The position numbers and the translations under genes are program-made. From Pseudonocardia sp. 73-21 (lineage in GTDB: Bacteria > Actinomycetota > Actinomycetes > Mycobacteriales > Pseudonocardiaceae): a stretch of 64,000 bases of DNA. Location: contig NZ_MKVV01000044.1 in NCBI RefSeq assembly GCF_001899645.1, forward strand, positions 176,399-240,398. The letters are read 5' to 3'. Below are positions 51,240-59,940 of the stretch, piece by piece; within the stretch, counting starts at the first letter, position 1; each line of letters begins with the position of its first letter. Below the pieces are notes generated by a model that made no database searches, was not told the DNA's origin, and saw only the letters and a program-made list of their open reading frames with translations.

Positions 51240-51283
51240 TGACCAGTGGTCAACACGATGACACGGTTACTGACCTCCGGTCA
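51240..51283. promoter_or_regulatory. Twin TGACC-NNN-GGTCA operators
   Basis: TGACCAGTGGTCA (51240-51252) and TGACCTCCGGTCA (51271-51283) share arms TGACC/GGTCA, with centres 31 bases apart. They lie directly upstream of the PF10118-TetR operon. The repeated form strongly suggests a TetR dimer site. The second overlaps the stop of the PEP-enzyme gene. Confidence 0.65.
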
Positions 51284-53821
51284 ACGACGGCGTCGACGTA
51301 CCCACCACGCGAGGCCGAGCCCGGCCGCCGCGGCGGCCACCCACCGGCCGCGCTGCGACGGCGCCACCGGCTCGGCCTCCACCGCCTCGCTCTCCGGCAG
51401 CGTCACCGTCCCGGCGTCGCCGTCGACGTGGATGCGCTCGCCGTCGGCGATCCGGCGCGTGGCCACCGCCGTGCCCAGCACAGCGGGGATGCCGTACTCG
51501 CGGGCCACGATCGAGCTGTGGGAGAGCGGCCCGCCGATGTCGGTGACCACCGCCGACGCCATCGCGAACAGCGTGGTCCACGCGGGCGTGGTGATGCTCG
51601 CGACCAGCACGTCGCCGGGCTGCATGCGGCCGAAGTCCTCCGGCCCGGTGAGCACGCGGGCGGTGGCCGTGACCTGCCCGGCGCTGGCGCCGGTACCCGT
51701 GAGGACGGACCCGGTCTGGTCCTGCAACGTCGCGGGCAGGAAGCTCTCCATCAGCCGCCAGGCCGCGCGGTCGGGGAGGATCTGCGGCGGGGTGACGCGG
51801 CGTTGCCCCCGCCAGACCATCCGGCGCTGCCCGACGTCGCCCGCCTTCCCGGCCAGGATCTCCTCGCGACGCAGCCAGAACACGTCGTCGGGCTGCTCGA
51901 TCACCCCGGCCGCCACGAGGCGCGAGCCCAGCTCCCGCAGCATCCGGCGCAGCTGGGGCCAGGCCAGCCCGATGTCGCCCAGCGCGTCCTCCCGCACCGG
52001 CGCCACGCCCTGCGCCCACCGCAGCAGGCGGTTGAAGAGGTTGCGGCGCAACGGGTCCAACCGGGCGAGCACCGCGGCGGTCTCCTCCTCGCGGCGCTGC
52101 GCCGACCGGCGCTGCCGCTCGTAGGGGTCGGCGCCGCCCCCGCCCAGGTAGAACCGCAGCGTGTCGAGGACGGGCGCCGGGTCGTCGGCGGGCACGGCGT
52201 TGGCGAAATCGAGGTTGTAGATGGTGTGCCCGAAGCGGTCGAGGTGGGCGCGGAACCGCTGCTCCCACTCCGGGTCCCCCACCGGGATGGTCCCGTCGAA
52301 CCCCGGCCGGTCGCGTACCCACGTGGCCAGGTCGTAGAGCGACTTCTCCGCCAGGATCGGCATGCTGTCGAACCCGAGCAGGAACGTGGCCGCGGGCGGG
52401 TCGCCGTCGCGGCGCACCAGCCGCTCGTAGAACTGCGTGAACGCCACCTCGCTCGACGCCGCGAGCGGGATGATCGCCTGCACCGCCGTGTAGTACTCCG
52501 CCCCCGCGTCCAGCAGGTCGACGACGCCGGCGAGCAGGTCCTCGTCGCTCAGGGCGTCGAGCGGGCGGTCCTTCCAGCCCTCCACGATCCCGGCGTAGTG
52601 CGGGTGCGCGCGGTCCCGCCAGCGCAGCAGCCCGCTGTGCTCACCGCTGGTGGTGAGGACCTTCAACGCCGCCGGACTGCGCAGCGAGATCCGGATCAGC
52701 CCCGCGCGGGTGTAGCGGTAGTAGGCGTACCCGTTGACGGTCGGCAGCCCGACATCTCCCGGACGGACGGCGCCCTCGCTGATGAACTCGCTCATGAGCT
52801 TCTGCAGCGAGCGGCTGACCGCACCGTCGATCAGGTCGGCGAACAGCGGCGTCAGCGGGTCGGGCAGCTGCTCGACGATGCTGGCGCGCACGTACATCGC
52901 GGTGGGATCGGCCACCGTCCAGTCCGTCGGCGGCTCGGCCTCGGGCTCGGGCAGCGCCGTGACCGGCCGCGACTGCACGATCCAGAACGTGCCGTCGGCC
53001 CGGGCCCACTCGATGTCCTGCGGCGCCCCGAAGTGCGCCTCGATCCGGGCGCCCAGCGCGGCGAGCTCGACGGCCGCGGCGTCGTCCAGCACGGCCGCCG
53101 TCCGCCGCGAGGCCGGCACCGGGCGTTCCTCCGTGCCTGCTGCCAGCGTCACCGTCATGACGGCCTTGTCGGCGGTGGCCCGGCTGCGCACGTTTCCGGC
53201 CCGGTCCACCACGACGTCGTCGGTGGTGACCGACCCGCTCACCACCGACTCCCCGAGTCCCCACGCCGCGGAGACCACCGACTCGTCGGGGCGACCGTTG
53301 GTGGGGTTGGCGGTGAACAGCACGCCCGCGGAGTCGGCGTCGACCATCCGCTGCACCACCACCGCGAGGGCGACGGACGCGGGGTCGATCCCCTGCCGCG
53401 CGCGGTAGGCCACGGCACGGTCCGTCCAGAGCGACGCCCAGCAGTCCCGCACCGCGACGAGCACCGCGTCCGCCCCGACGACGTGCAGGAACGTGTCCTG
53501 CTGGCCGGCGGAGCTGGCGTCGGCGAGGTCCTCGGCGGTGGCCGACGACCGCACGGCCACGGCGTCGGCCCCGAGGGCGGCGTGGGCCGCGAGCAGCTCG
53601 GCCTCCATCGCCGCGGGGATCGCAGCACCGGCGAACCGGTCGCGCGCGTTCTCCGGGATCTCGTTGACCGTCACGAACTCCCGGTAGGCGTCCGTCGTCA
53701 GCACGAACCCCGGTGGCACCGGGAAGCCGGCCCGCGTCAGCTCCCCGAGGTTCGCCCCCTTGCCGCCCGCGACGTCGACGTCACCCCGCCCCAGCTCCCC
53801 GAACCCCCGGATGAACCCCAT
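51281..53821 (-). CDS. PEP-synthase/rifampicin phosphotransferase-like enzyme with C-terminal membrane anchor
   Basis: The 846-residue protein has three domains. The ATP-grasp N-terminal domain (GGKGANLGELTRAGFPVPPGF, AVRSSATAEDLADASSAGQQDT) is followed by a helical central domain. A C-terminal swivelling phosphohistidine domain has catalytic H768 (GGPLSHSSIVARE). This order matches rifampicin phosphotransferase and other PEP-utilising enzymes, which use ATP to phosphorylate a substrate via histidine. After residue 820 a hydrophobic stretch (VAAAAAGLGLAWWV) and RRRRR follow, suggesting an inner-membrane anchor not normal for this family. The substrate is unconfirmed. Confidence 0.87.
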   Translation of the reverse strand: MGFIRGFGELGRGDVDVAGGKGANLGELTRAGFPVPPGFVLTTDAYREFVTVNEIPENARDRFAGAAIPAAMEAELLAAHAALGADAVAVRSSATAEDLADASSAGQQDTFLHVVGADAVLVAVRDCWASLWTDRAVAYRARQGIDPASVALAVVVQRMVDADSAGVLFTANPTNGRPDESVVSAAWGLGESVVSGSVTTDDVVVDRAGNVRSRATADKAVMTVTLAAGTEERPVPASRRTAAVLDDAAAVELAALGARIEAHFGAPQDIEWARADGTFWIVQSRPVTALPEPEAEPPTDWTVADPTAMYVRASIVEQLPDPLTPLFADLIDGAVSRSLQKLMSEFISEGAVRPGDVGLPTVNGYAYYRYTRAGLIRISLRSPAALKVLTTSGEHSGLLRWRDRAHPHYAGIVEGWKDRPLDALSDEDLLAGVVDLLDAGAEYYTAVQAIIPLAASSEVAFTQFYERLVRRDGDPPAATFLLGFDSMPILAEKSLYDLATWVRDRPGFDGTIPVGDPEWEQRFRAHLDRFGHTIYNLDFANAVPADDPAPVLDTLRFYLGGGGADPYERQRRSAQRREEETAAVLARLDPLRRNLFNRLLRWAQGVAPVREDALGDIGLAWPQLRRMLRELGSRLVAAGVIEQPDDVFWLRREEILAGKAGDVGQRRMVWRGQRRVTPPQILPDRAAWRLMESFLPATLQDQTGSVLTGTGASAGQVTATARVLTGPEDFGRMQPGDVLVASITTPAWTTLFAMASAVVTDIGGPLSHSSIVAREYGIPAVLGTAVATRRIADGERIHVDGDAGTVTLPESEAVEAEPVAPSQRGRWVAAAAAGLGLAWWVRRRRR

Positions 53822-53847
53822 GCGGGCGGATTGTGCGCCTGCCGGAT

Positions 53848-54186
53848 TCAGGCGTCGAGGGCCCCCGCGACGAGACCGCGCAGATCCTCGTCGGTGATGT
53901 CCGCCGCGGCGGCGGGCGGGAGCCGGATGGTGCCCTTGTCACTGCTCAGCTCGGGGTGCCGGGCCGTGAAACCCCCGTCGTGGTCGGCGCGCCAGCCGTA
54001 GAACGACAGCCCGTGCCTCCAGACGCCGACGTGCAACCGCCGGTCCCCCACGACGTAGGTGGGCATCTTGTAGGCGATCACCATCTCGGCGCCGGGATGG
54101 GCGTCGAGGACGAGCCGGTGCACGCGGTCGAACAACGGCCGGTGCTCCGGGGAGATCGCGTCGATGTACTCCTGCACCGCGTCCAC
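53848..54186 (-). CDS. DUF1801/YdhG-like protein
   Basis: The 112-residue protein contains the DUF1801 pattern: VQEYIDAISPEHRPLFDRVHRLV, EMVIAYKMPTYVVGDRRLHVGVW, KGTIRLP and a helical end. The family fold resembles the frataxin-like iron chaperone YdhG/Fra of Bacillus, and a role in iron handling is possible but unproven. The start is GTG 54186. It is 26 bases downstream of nothing transcribed the same way, so it is probably monocistronic. Confidence 0.8.
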   Translation of the reverse strand: MDAVQEYIDAISPEHRPLFDRVHRLVLDAHPGAEMVIAYKMPTYVVGDRRLHVGVWRHGLSFYGWRADHDGGFTARHPELSSDKGTIRLPPAAAADITDEDLRGLVAGALDA

Positions 54187-54243
54187 GGCCGACAGGCTAT
54201 GCGGACGCCCGGCGCCGGGCCACCAGCCCTCGGTCCCGAGCCC

Positions 54244-54313
54244 TCATGATCGTTCCGGGAGAGGCCTCGTCGTCGTCGGAGCAGCACTGGGCCCCACCTC
54301 GGAACGATCATGA
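54244..54313. repeat. Intergenic inverted repeat with perfect 14-bp arms
   Basis: TCATGATCGTTCCG (54244-54257) is the exact reverse complement of CGGAACGATCATGA (54300-54313), with a 42-base interior. It lies in the 282-base gap between divergent genes, which holds no other feature I can see. Its form is like the 33386-33441 repeat and could be a dispersed palindromic element. Confidence 0.7.
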
Positions 54314-54468
54314 TGCGCGACCCCACCGGTCGCGGCCCGGTGGACGCGTGAGGCGTCGGCACCCCGTCACCATTCATGGCGCTGAGCGGACGAGCTCCGC
54401 GTTCACGGGATGCGCCACCCCCGTCGACGGGCCATCGTGGCGGACAACCCCGACCGCCAGGAGTCGCC

Positions 54469-55242
54469 ATGTCCGTCCTGACCGCCGTCCTCGACGCCGC
54501 GCGCTCCGGCGCGGTGGAGATCGTCGACCTCACCACGCCCCTGCAGTCCTCCACCCCGATCCTGGAGCTGCCGCCGCCCTTCGCCAACACCAGCCGCTTC
54601 CAGCTGGAGGAGCTCTCGCGCTACGACGACCGCGGCCCGGCCTGGTACTGGAACGACATCCACACCGGCGAGCACACCGGCACCCACCTCGACGCGCCCG
54701 TGCACTGGGTGTCGGGCAAGGACGGCCCGGACGTCTCGCAGGCCCCGCTGAGCACGCTCGTCGCGGCCGCCGTCGTGATCGACGTGACGTCCGAGGTGGA
54801 GAAGAACGCCGACTTCCTGCTGGAGGTGGAGCACGTGCAGGCCTGGGAGGCTTCGCACGGGCCCCTCCCGGAAGGCGGGTGGTTGCTCTACCGCACGGGC
54901 TGGTCCTCGCGCGGGGACGACGCCGCCGCGTTCGCCAACGCCGACGAGAACGGCCCGCACACGCCCGGCGTCTCGCCGGAGTGCGCGAAGTGGCTGGCGC
55001 AGGAGTCGCCGATCAGCGGCTTCGGCACGGAGACGGTCGGCACGGACGCGGGCGCGGCCCACTCCTTCGACCCGCCCTTCGCGTGCCACAACTTCCTGAT
55101 GGGCGCGAACAAGTGGGGCCTGACGAGCCTGCGCAACCTCGACGCCCTGCCCCCGACGGGCACGCTGCTGGTGGTGTCGCCGCTGCCGATCGTCGGGGGC
55201 TCGGGCAGCCCCGCCCGCGTGCTGGCACTGGTGGAGAGATGA
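54469..55242 (+). CDS. Cyclase-family (PF04199) metal hydrolase, isatin hydrolase/kynurenine formamidase-like
   Basis: This 257-residue enzyme has the PF04199 metal motif HTGTHLDAPVHW (H-x3-H-x-D), which binds zinc or manganese, plus VEIVDLTTPL near the start and LLYRTGWSSRG in the core. Known activities are hydrolysis of isatin to isatinate, N-formylkynurenine to kynurenine, and similar amides. ATG 54469 follows AGGAG at 5 bases. The next gene encodes a TPP enzyme, and the island downstream handles an aryl-CoA thioester, which favours the isatin reaction (inference). Confidence 0.85.
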   Translation: MSVLTAVLDAARSGAVEIVDLTTPLQSSTPILELPPPFANTSRFQLEELSRYDDRGPAWYWNDIHTGEHTGTHLDAPVHWVSGKDGPDVSQAPLSTLVAAAVVIDVTSEVEKNADFLLEVEHVQAWEASHGPLPEGGWLLYRTGWSSRGDDAAAFANADENGPHTPGVSPECAKWLAQESPISGFGTETVGTDAGAAHSFDPPFACHNFLMGANKWGLTSLRNLDALPPTGTLLVVSPLPIVGGSGSPARVLALVER

Positions 55243-55245
55243 GCC

Positions 55246-55285
55246 GTGCGCGGATAACAGTGTTCCCGCACCGATTTCCGCGCAC
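55246..55285. repeat. Hairpin between hydrolase and TPP-enzyme genes
   Basis: GTGCGCGGA (55246-55254) pairs with TCCGCGCAC (55277-55285) around a 22-base loop. It sits in the 61-base gap inside an otherwise tight operon and ends about 10 bases before the GGAGGGG site of the next gene. It may tune relative expression. Confidence 0.5.
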
Positions 55286-55303
55286 GACCCCGGAGGGGAC
55301 GTC

Positions 55304-56926
55304 GTGAGCACGGTCGCCGAGGTCGTCGGCGCCGTGATCGCGCAGCTCGGCGTCGGACACGCGTTCGGGGTCGTGGGCAGCGGCAACTTCCACGTCACCA
55401 ACGCGTTGCGCGGGCACGGCGTCCCGTTCACCGCCGCGCGTCACGAGGGCGGGGCGGCGACGATGGCCGACGCCTTCGCGCGGACCTCCGGCGATGTCGC
55501 CGTCCTGACGCTGCACCAGGGCTGCGGGCTGACCAACGCGATCACCGGCATCACCGAGGCCGCCAAGAGCCGCACGCCGCTGCTGGTGCTGGCCGCCGAC
55601 ACCGGTGGGGCCGCGGTACGGTCGAACTTCCGCATCGACCAGGACGCGCTGGTCGCGTCCGTCGGCGCCGTCGCGGAGCGGGTGCACTCGGCCGCGTCCG
55701 CGGTGGCCGACGTCGTGCGCGCCTACGGGACCTGCCGCGGGCAGCGTCGGACGGTGGTGCTCAGCCTGCCGCTCGACGTGCAGGAACAGCCCTGCGCACT
55801 CACCGAGGCGACGTTCGTCGAACGTCTTCCGGCCCGACCCCACGCCGACGCCGTGACGGCCCTGGCCGCGCTGCTCGACAGCGCCGAGCGACCCGTGTTC
55901 ATCGCGGGCCGCGGCGCCCGGCACGCCGGCCCGGAGCTGGCCGCGCTCGCCGACACCTGCGGGGCGCTGGTGGCCACCTCCGCCGTCGCGAACGGGCTGT
56001 TCACCGGCCACGAGTGGAGCCTCGGCATCTCCGGCGGGTTCGCCACCGACCTGGCGGCGGAGCTGATCACGGGCGCCGACCTCGTCGTGGCCTGGGGCGC
56101 GTCGCTGACGATGTGGACCACCCGCCACGGCGCCCTGCTCGGCGACGGGGCCACGGTCGTGCAGGTGGACGACACGCCGTCGGCGATCGGCGCGCACCGT
56201 CCCGTGGACCTGGGGGTGCTCGGGGACGTGACGCTCACGGCAGCCGACGTCGCGGCGGTGATCAGCGCGAGGCCGGGATACCGGACGTCCGAGATCGGGA
56301 AGCGGATCGCCGCCGAGGGCCGGTGGACGCAGATCCCGGTGCCCACCTCGTCCGAGCCGTCGCGGATCGACCCGCGCACGCTGTCCGCGGCCCTCGACGC
56401 CCTGCTGCCCGCCGAGCGCACGGTGGCGGTCGACTCCGGCAACTTCATGGGCTATCCCAGTGCCTACCTGGCCGTGCCCGACGCAGCGGGGTTCTGCTTC
56501 ACGCAGAGCTTCCAGTCGATCGGGCTCGGCCTGGCCACCGCTCTCGGGGCCGCCATCGCCCGCCCGGACCGGCTCACCGTCGCGGCGTTGGGCGACGGCG
56601 GGTTCCTCATGGGGATCTCCGAGCTGGAGACGGCCGTCCGGCTCGGCCTGGGGATGCTGATCGTGGTCTACGACGACGCCGGCTACGGGGCGGAGTTCCA
56701 CCACTTCGAGGGCGCCGACCACGGCACCGTCCGCTTCCCGGACGCCGACCTGGCCGCGATCGCCGCGGGGTACGGCTGCGACGCCGTCACGGTGCGGTCC
56801 GAGGGCGACCTCGACGCCCTCCGCAAGTGGCTGGACGGGCCGCGGGAGCGTCCGATGTTCGTCGACGCCAAGGTCCGCACGGACGAGGCGTCCTGGTGGC
56901 TGGTGGAGGCGTTCCGTGGGCACTGA
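55304..56926 (+). CDS. Thiamine-diphosphate-dependent enzyme (decarboxylase/synthase family)
   Basis: This 540-residue protein has the three-domain build of acetolactate synthase and benzoylformate decarboxylase. The activating glutamate is in AARHEGGAATMADAFAR (E48). The central domain has FIAGRGARHAG, and the TPP-binding region is GDGGFLMGISELETAVRLGLGMLIVVYDDAGYG. The large-aliphatic FAD site of acetolactate synthase is not apparent, so a 2-oxo-acid decarboxylase is likelier. GTG 55304 follows GGAGGGG. Beside a cyclase-family hydrolase it is a candidate isatinate decarboxylase (inference). Confidence 0.88.
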   Translation: MSTVAEVVGAVIAQLGVGHAFGVVGSGNFHVTNALRGHGVPFTAARHEGGAATMADAFARTSGDVAVLTLHQGCGLTNAITGITEAAKSRTPLLVLAADTGGAAVRSNFRIDQDALVASVGAVAERVHSAASAVADVVRAYGTCRGQRRTVVLSLPLDVQEQPCALTEATFVERLPARPHADAVTALAALLDSAERPVFIAGRGARHAGPELAALADTCGALVATSAVANGLFTGHEWSLGISGGFATDLAAELITGADLVVAWGASLTMWTTRHGALLGDGATVVQVDDTPSAIGAHRPVDLGVLGDVTLTAADVAAVISARPGYRTSEIGKRIAAEGRWTQIPVPTSSEPSRIDPRTLSAALDALLPAERTVAVDSGNFMGYPSAYLAVPDAAGFCFTQSFQSIGLGLATALGAAIARPDRLTVAALGDGGFLMGISELETAVRLGLGMLIVVYDDAGYGAEFHHFEGADHGTVRFPDADLAAIAAGYGCDAVTVRSEGDLDALRKWLDGPRERPMFVDAKVRTDEASWWLVEAFRGH

Positions 56927-58514
56927 CAGCGCTGATGCGGTCGTGATCGGGGCCGGGATCAACGGCATGGCCGCCGCGGCCCGGCTCGCGGCCGGTGGGT
57001 GGAGCGTCGCCCTGGTGGACGGCGCCGACGACATCGGCGGCTTCATCGCCACCGGGGAGCGCACGCTGCCCGGTTACCGCCACGACACCTACTCGTCGTG
57101 GCACCCGCTGTTCGTCACCGGGCCCGTGTACGCGGAGTTCGGCGAGGCGCTGCTCCGGCACGGGCTGTCCTACGCCAACACCGACGGCCCGCTGACGGCG
57201 TCGGTGGCCGACGACGGCGCGGTCGCCCTCGCGCACCGCGACGTCGAGGAGACGGTGGCCGGGTTCGAGCACGCCGAGGATCGCGACGCCTACCGGGCGA
57301 TGATCGCCGGGTTCTTCGCGCACGCGGAGCAGATCGGCGGCCTGCTCGGAACGGAGCTGCACTCGACGGCGGCGTGGAAGCCGCTGTTCGGGCTGGTCCG
57401 GGGCGGACGCCCGGTCGTGGAGGGCTACGTCCGCGACGCCGCCACGAGCGGCCGGTCCTGGATGCGCGGCCGGTTCCGCGGCCCCGAGACCGACCACCTC
57501 TGGGCCCCCTGGCTGCTGCACGCCGGCCTCGCCCCCGACGCGGCGTCGGGTGGGCTGATGGTGCCGATCTTCGCCGCGACGATGCACGCCGCCGGGCTGC
57601 CCGTGGTGGTCGGTGGGGCCGGCAACTTCACGGCGGCCTGGCGCGGACTGCTCGACGAGCTCGGCGTCACCATCCACACCGGACGGACGGTGGAGCGGAT
57701 CCTGCTGCGCGACGGGACGGCCGCGGGGGTGGCCGGGGACGGCTGGAGCCTGGCGGCGAACCGGGCCGTGATCGCGTCGGTGACCCCGACGGCGCTGTAC
57801 GGGTCGCTGCTGCCGGCGGGGTCGGTCCCTTCCCCGGTCTCGGAGCAGGCCGCCGCCTACCGCCCGGGCCGCGCCGCCGCCCAGCTGCACGTGGCGCTGT
57901 CGGGCCCGGTCCCGTGGCGGGACGCCCGGCTGGCGGCGGTGCCGCTCGTCCACCTCTCGGACGGGTCCGCGTCCACCGGCATCGCGTGCGCCGAGGCCGA
58001 GGCGGGGCTGGTCCCGCGGCGCCCGACGGTGGTGGTCGGGCAGCAGCACGTGCTCGACCCGTCCCGCGTCCCGGCCGGTGCCGCGGCCCTGTGGCTGCAG
58101 CTGCAGGAGCTGCCGTTCGCGCCGGTGGGCGACGCGGCCGGGGCCCTGGACACCGCGCAGGGCTGGGACGAGAAGCTGGCGGCCGGCCTGGCCGACCGGG
58201 TTCTGGGCCGGTTGGAGGCCCAGGCCCCGGGCCTGCGCGAGCTGGTCCTGGGCGTCGACGTGATCACCCCACCGGACCTGTTGTCCCGCAACCCCAACGC
58301 CCTCGCCGGCGACCCCTACGGTGGCTCGGCCGAGCTGGACCAGAACTTCCTCTGGCGCCCGCTGGCCGCGGCGCCGAAGCACGCCACGCCCGTCGCCCGG
58401 CTCTGGCACATCGGCGCGAGCACCCACCCGGGTCCCGGCCTGGGCGGGGCGAGCGGCCACCTCGTGGCGGGGACGCTCCTGAAGCCGACGATGCGATCCC
58501 GCCTGCGCCGCTAG
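56916..58514 (+). CDS. FAD-dependent oxidoreductase, phytoene-desaturase-like
   Basis: This 532-residue flavoprotein has the dinucleotide motif VVIGAGINGMAAAARLAAGGWSVALVDG at residues 9-36 and GYRHDTYSSWHPLF. A C-terminal FAD segment includes LWHIGASTHPGPGLGGASGHL, typical of the CrtI/phytoene-desaturase-like NAD(P)/FAD group. Many members in catabolic islands are not carotenoid enzymes. GTG 56916 overlaps the TPP-enzyme end by 11 bases, with GGAGG inside that gene, so the two are coupled. An oxidative step on the TPP-enzyme product is possible. Confidence 0.85.
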   Translation: MGTDSADAVVIGAGINGMAAAARLAAGGWSVALVDGADDIGGFIATGERTLPGYRHDTYSSWHPLFVTGPVYAEFGEALLRHGLSYANTDGPLTASVADDGAVALAHRDVEETVAGFEHAEDRDAYRAMIAGFFAHAEQIGGLLGTELHSTAAWKPLFGLVRGGRPVVEGYVRDAATSGRSWMRGRFRGPETDHLWAPWLLHAGLAPDAASGGLMVPIFAATMHAAGLPVVVGGAGNFTAAWRGLLDELGVTIHTGRTVERILLRDGTAAGVAGDGWSLAANRAVIASVTPTALYGSLLPAGSVPSPVSEQAAAYRPGRAAAQLHVALSGPVPWRDARLAAVPLVHLSDGSASTGIACAEAEAGLVPRRPTVVVGQQHVLDPSRVPAGAAALWLQLQELPFAPVGDAAGALDTAQGWDEKLAAGLADRVLGRLEAQAPGLRELVLGVDVITPPDLLSRNPNALAGDPYGGSAELDQNFLWRPLAAAPKHATPVARLWHIGASTHPGPGLGGASGHLVAGTLLKPTMRSRLRR

Positions 58515-58560
58515 ACGCGCGGGAAGGGGTGGGCGTGCCCCCGTCGGTTATCGTGCTCTC

Positions 58561-59400
58561 GTGACCATCGCTGAGGATGCGGTAGGCGTCTCCGCCCCGC
58601 TGCAGCCCCGGGCGCTGATCGTGTCGCTCTACGGGTTGTACGCGCGCCAGCAGTCGGGGTGGCTGTCCGTCGCCTCCGTCGTGCGGCTGATGGCCCCGTT
58701 CGGCGTCGACGGCCAGGCCGTGCGGTCGTCGGTGTCGCGGCTCAAGCGCCGCGGGCTGCTGATCCCGGAGAAGTCCGGCACCACCGCCGGCTACCGCCTC
58801 TCCGACGCCGGCCGCGACATCCTCGCCGAGGGCGACACGCGGATCTTCGCCCGCCGCCGTGGCACGCTGGACGAGGGCTGGCTGCTCGTCACGTTCTCGG
58901 TGCCCGAGTCGGAGCGGGAGAAGCGCCACCTGCTGCGCACGCTGCTGACCCGGCTGGGCCTGGGGACGGTGGGGGCGGGGCTGTGGATCGCTCCGGCGCA
59001 CCTCGAACCGGAGGTCACCACCGCGCTGGAACGGGCGGGGCTGCGCGGGTTCACCGACCTGTTCCGCAGCCACCACGTCACGTCGCGGCCGGCGCGGGAG
59101 ACCGTGCGCACGTGGTGGGACCTCGACGCCCTCGACGCCGTGTACGCGGAGTTCCTCGACCGGTTCGAGCCGGTCCGGGCCCGCTGGACGGCCGACCCGG
59201 GCCCGGACTCCCGCGCGTTCACCGACTTCGTGGAGGTCGTGACGGCCTGGCGCCGCCTGCCCTACCTCGACCCGGGCCTGCCGCTGGAGGTGCTGCCCGT
59301 CGGCTGGATCGGGGTGGCGGCGGAGGAGCTGTTCGCCGCCCTGCGCGAGCGCCTGGCCACCCCGGCCGCCACCCATGCCCGCGCGGTGCTCGCGGGATAG
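58561..59400 (+). CDS. PaaX-family transcriptional repressor
   Basis: The 279-residue protein has the PaaX layout. An N-terminal winged helix comes first (LIVSLYGLYARQQSGWLSVASVVRLMAPFGVDGQAVRSSVSRLKRRG), followed by the PaaX middle domain (WLLVTFSVPESEREKRHLLRTLLTRLGLGTVGAGLWIAP) and a C-terminal domain with WRRLPYLDPGLP. PaaX repressors respond to aryl-CoA thioesters such as phenylacetyl-CoA. Here the surrounding genes make and use an aryl-CoA, so the local ligand may be 2-aminobenzoyl-CoA or salicylyl-CoA. GTG 58561. Confidence 0.92.
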   Translation: MTIAEDAVGVSAPLQPRALIVSLYGLYARQQSGWLSVASVVRLMAPFGVDGQAVRSSVSRLKRRGLLIPEKSGTTAGYRLSDAGRDILAEGDTRIFARRRGTLDEGWLLVTFSVPESEREKRHLLRTLLTRLGLGTVGAGLWIAPAHLEPEVTTALERAGLRGFTDLFRSHHVTSRPARETVRTWWDLDALDAVYAEFLDRFEPVRARWTADPGPDSRAFTDFVEVVTAWRRLPYLDPGLPLEVLPVGWIGVAAEELFAALRERLATPAATHARAVLAG

Positions 59401-59451
59401 CGACGGCACGAGCGTGGCCACGTCCGCACGGGCGTCACGGCAGGCGTGCGC

Positions 59452-59862
59452 TCATGGCGACGCTTGTGCGGTGCCCGTCCGGACCGCCGCCACCCCCTGG
59501 ATCTCGATGAGTGCCTCCGGCTGCCACAACGACGTGACGCCGATGCCCGCCATCGCCGGGTAGTCGGTGCCCGCCAGCTCCCGCCACACGCGCCCGATCT
59601 CCCGGCCGCATCTCTGGTAGTCGGGGATGTCGGTCAGGTAGATCGTGACGCCGAGCAGGTCCGGCGGCTGCCCACCCGCCGCCCGCAGCGCCGTCAGGAG
59701 GTTGGTGAACGCCTGGCGGAACTGCTCGACGATTCCGCCCGGAACGATCTTGCCGTCGCCGTCCATCGCGGTCTGCCCCGAGAGGTGGATGGCGTCCCCG
59801 TGCCGCACGGCGTGGGTGAAACCGGAGGGCCGGGCCAGCTCCGGCGGGTTGACGTACTCCAT
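59452..59862 (-). CDS. RidA-family enamine/imine deaminase-like protein
   Basis: This 136-residue protein has the YjgF/YER057c/UK114 fold: GFTHAVRHGDAIHLSGQTAMDGDGKIV, FRQAFTNLLTALRAAGG and the C-terminal EALIEIQGVAAV. The RidA catalytic arginine region is altered compared with archetypal RidA (R105), so the activity may differ. Family members hydrolyse reactive imines/enamines. Divergent from the cupin gene with a palindrome between them, it likely belongs to the aryl-CoA catabolic regulon, where imine intermediates are expected for amino-aromatics. Confidence 0.87.
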   Translation of the reverse strand: MEYVNPPELARPSGFTHAVRHGDAIHLSGQTAMDGDGKIVPGGIVEQFRQAFTNLLTALRAAGGQPPDLLGVTIYLTDIPDYQRCGREIGRVWRELAGTDYPAMAGIGVTSLWQPEALIEIQGVAAVRTGTAQASP

Positions 59863-59906
59863 CGGCTACTCCTCGACGCGTCGCTCCTGATGTGTTTTCA
59901 TGACTA

Positions 59907-59928
59907 CCGTAACGAAGACGACATACGG
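59907..59928. promoter_or_regulatory. Candidate PaaX operator in the divergent RidA/cupin promoter
   Basis: CCGTA (59907-59911) and TACGG (59924-59928) form a perfect inverted pair with a 12-base spacer. They lie between the RidA start (59862) and the cupin start (59941), an AT-richer stretch where both promoters must lie. The local PaaX protein is the obvious candidate ligand. Confidence 0.5.
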
Positions 59929-59940
59929 AAGCGAGGGTTC

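Noticed and set aside
54469..55242. Firm call of kynurenine formamidase (kynB)
   Set aside because: No kynureninase or tryptophan dioxygenase lies nearby, and the TPP enzyme neighbour fits isatin chemistry better; only the family is certain.
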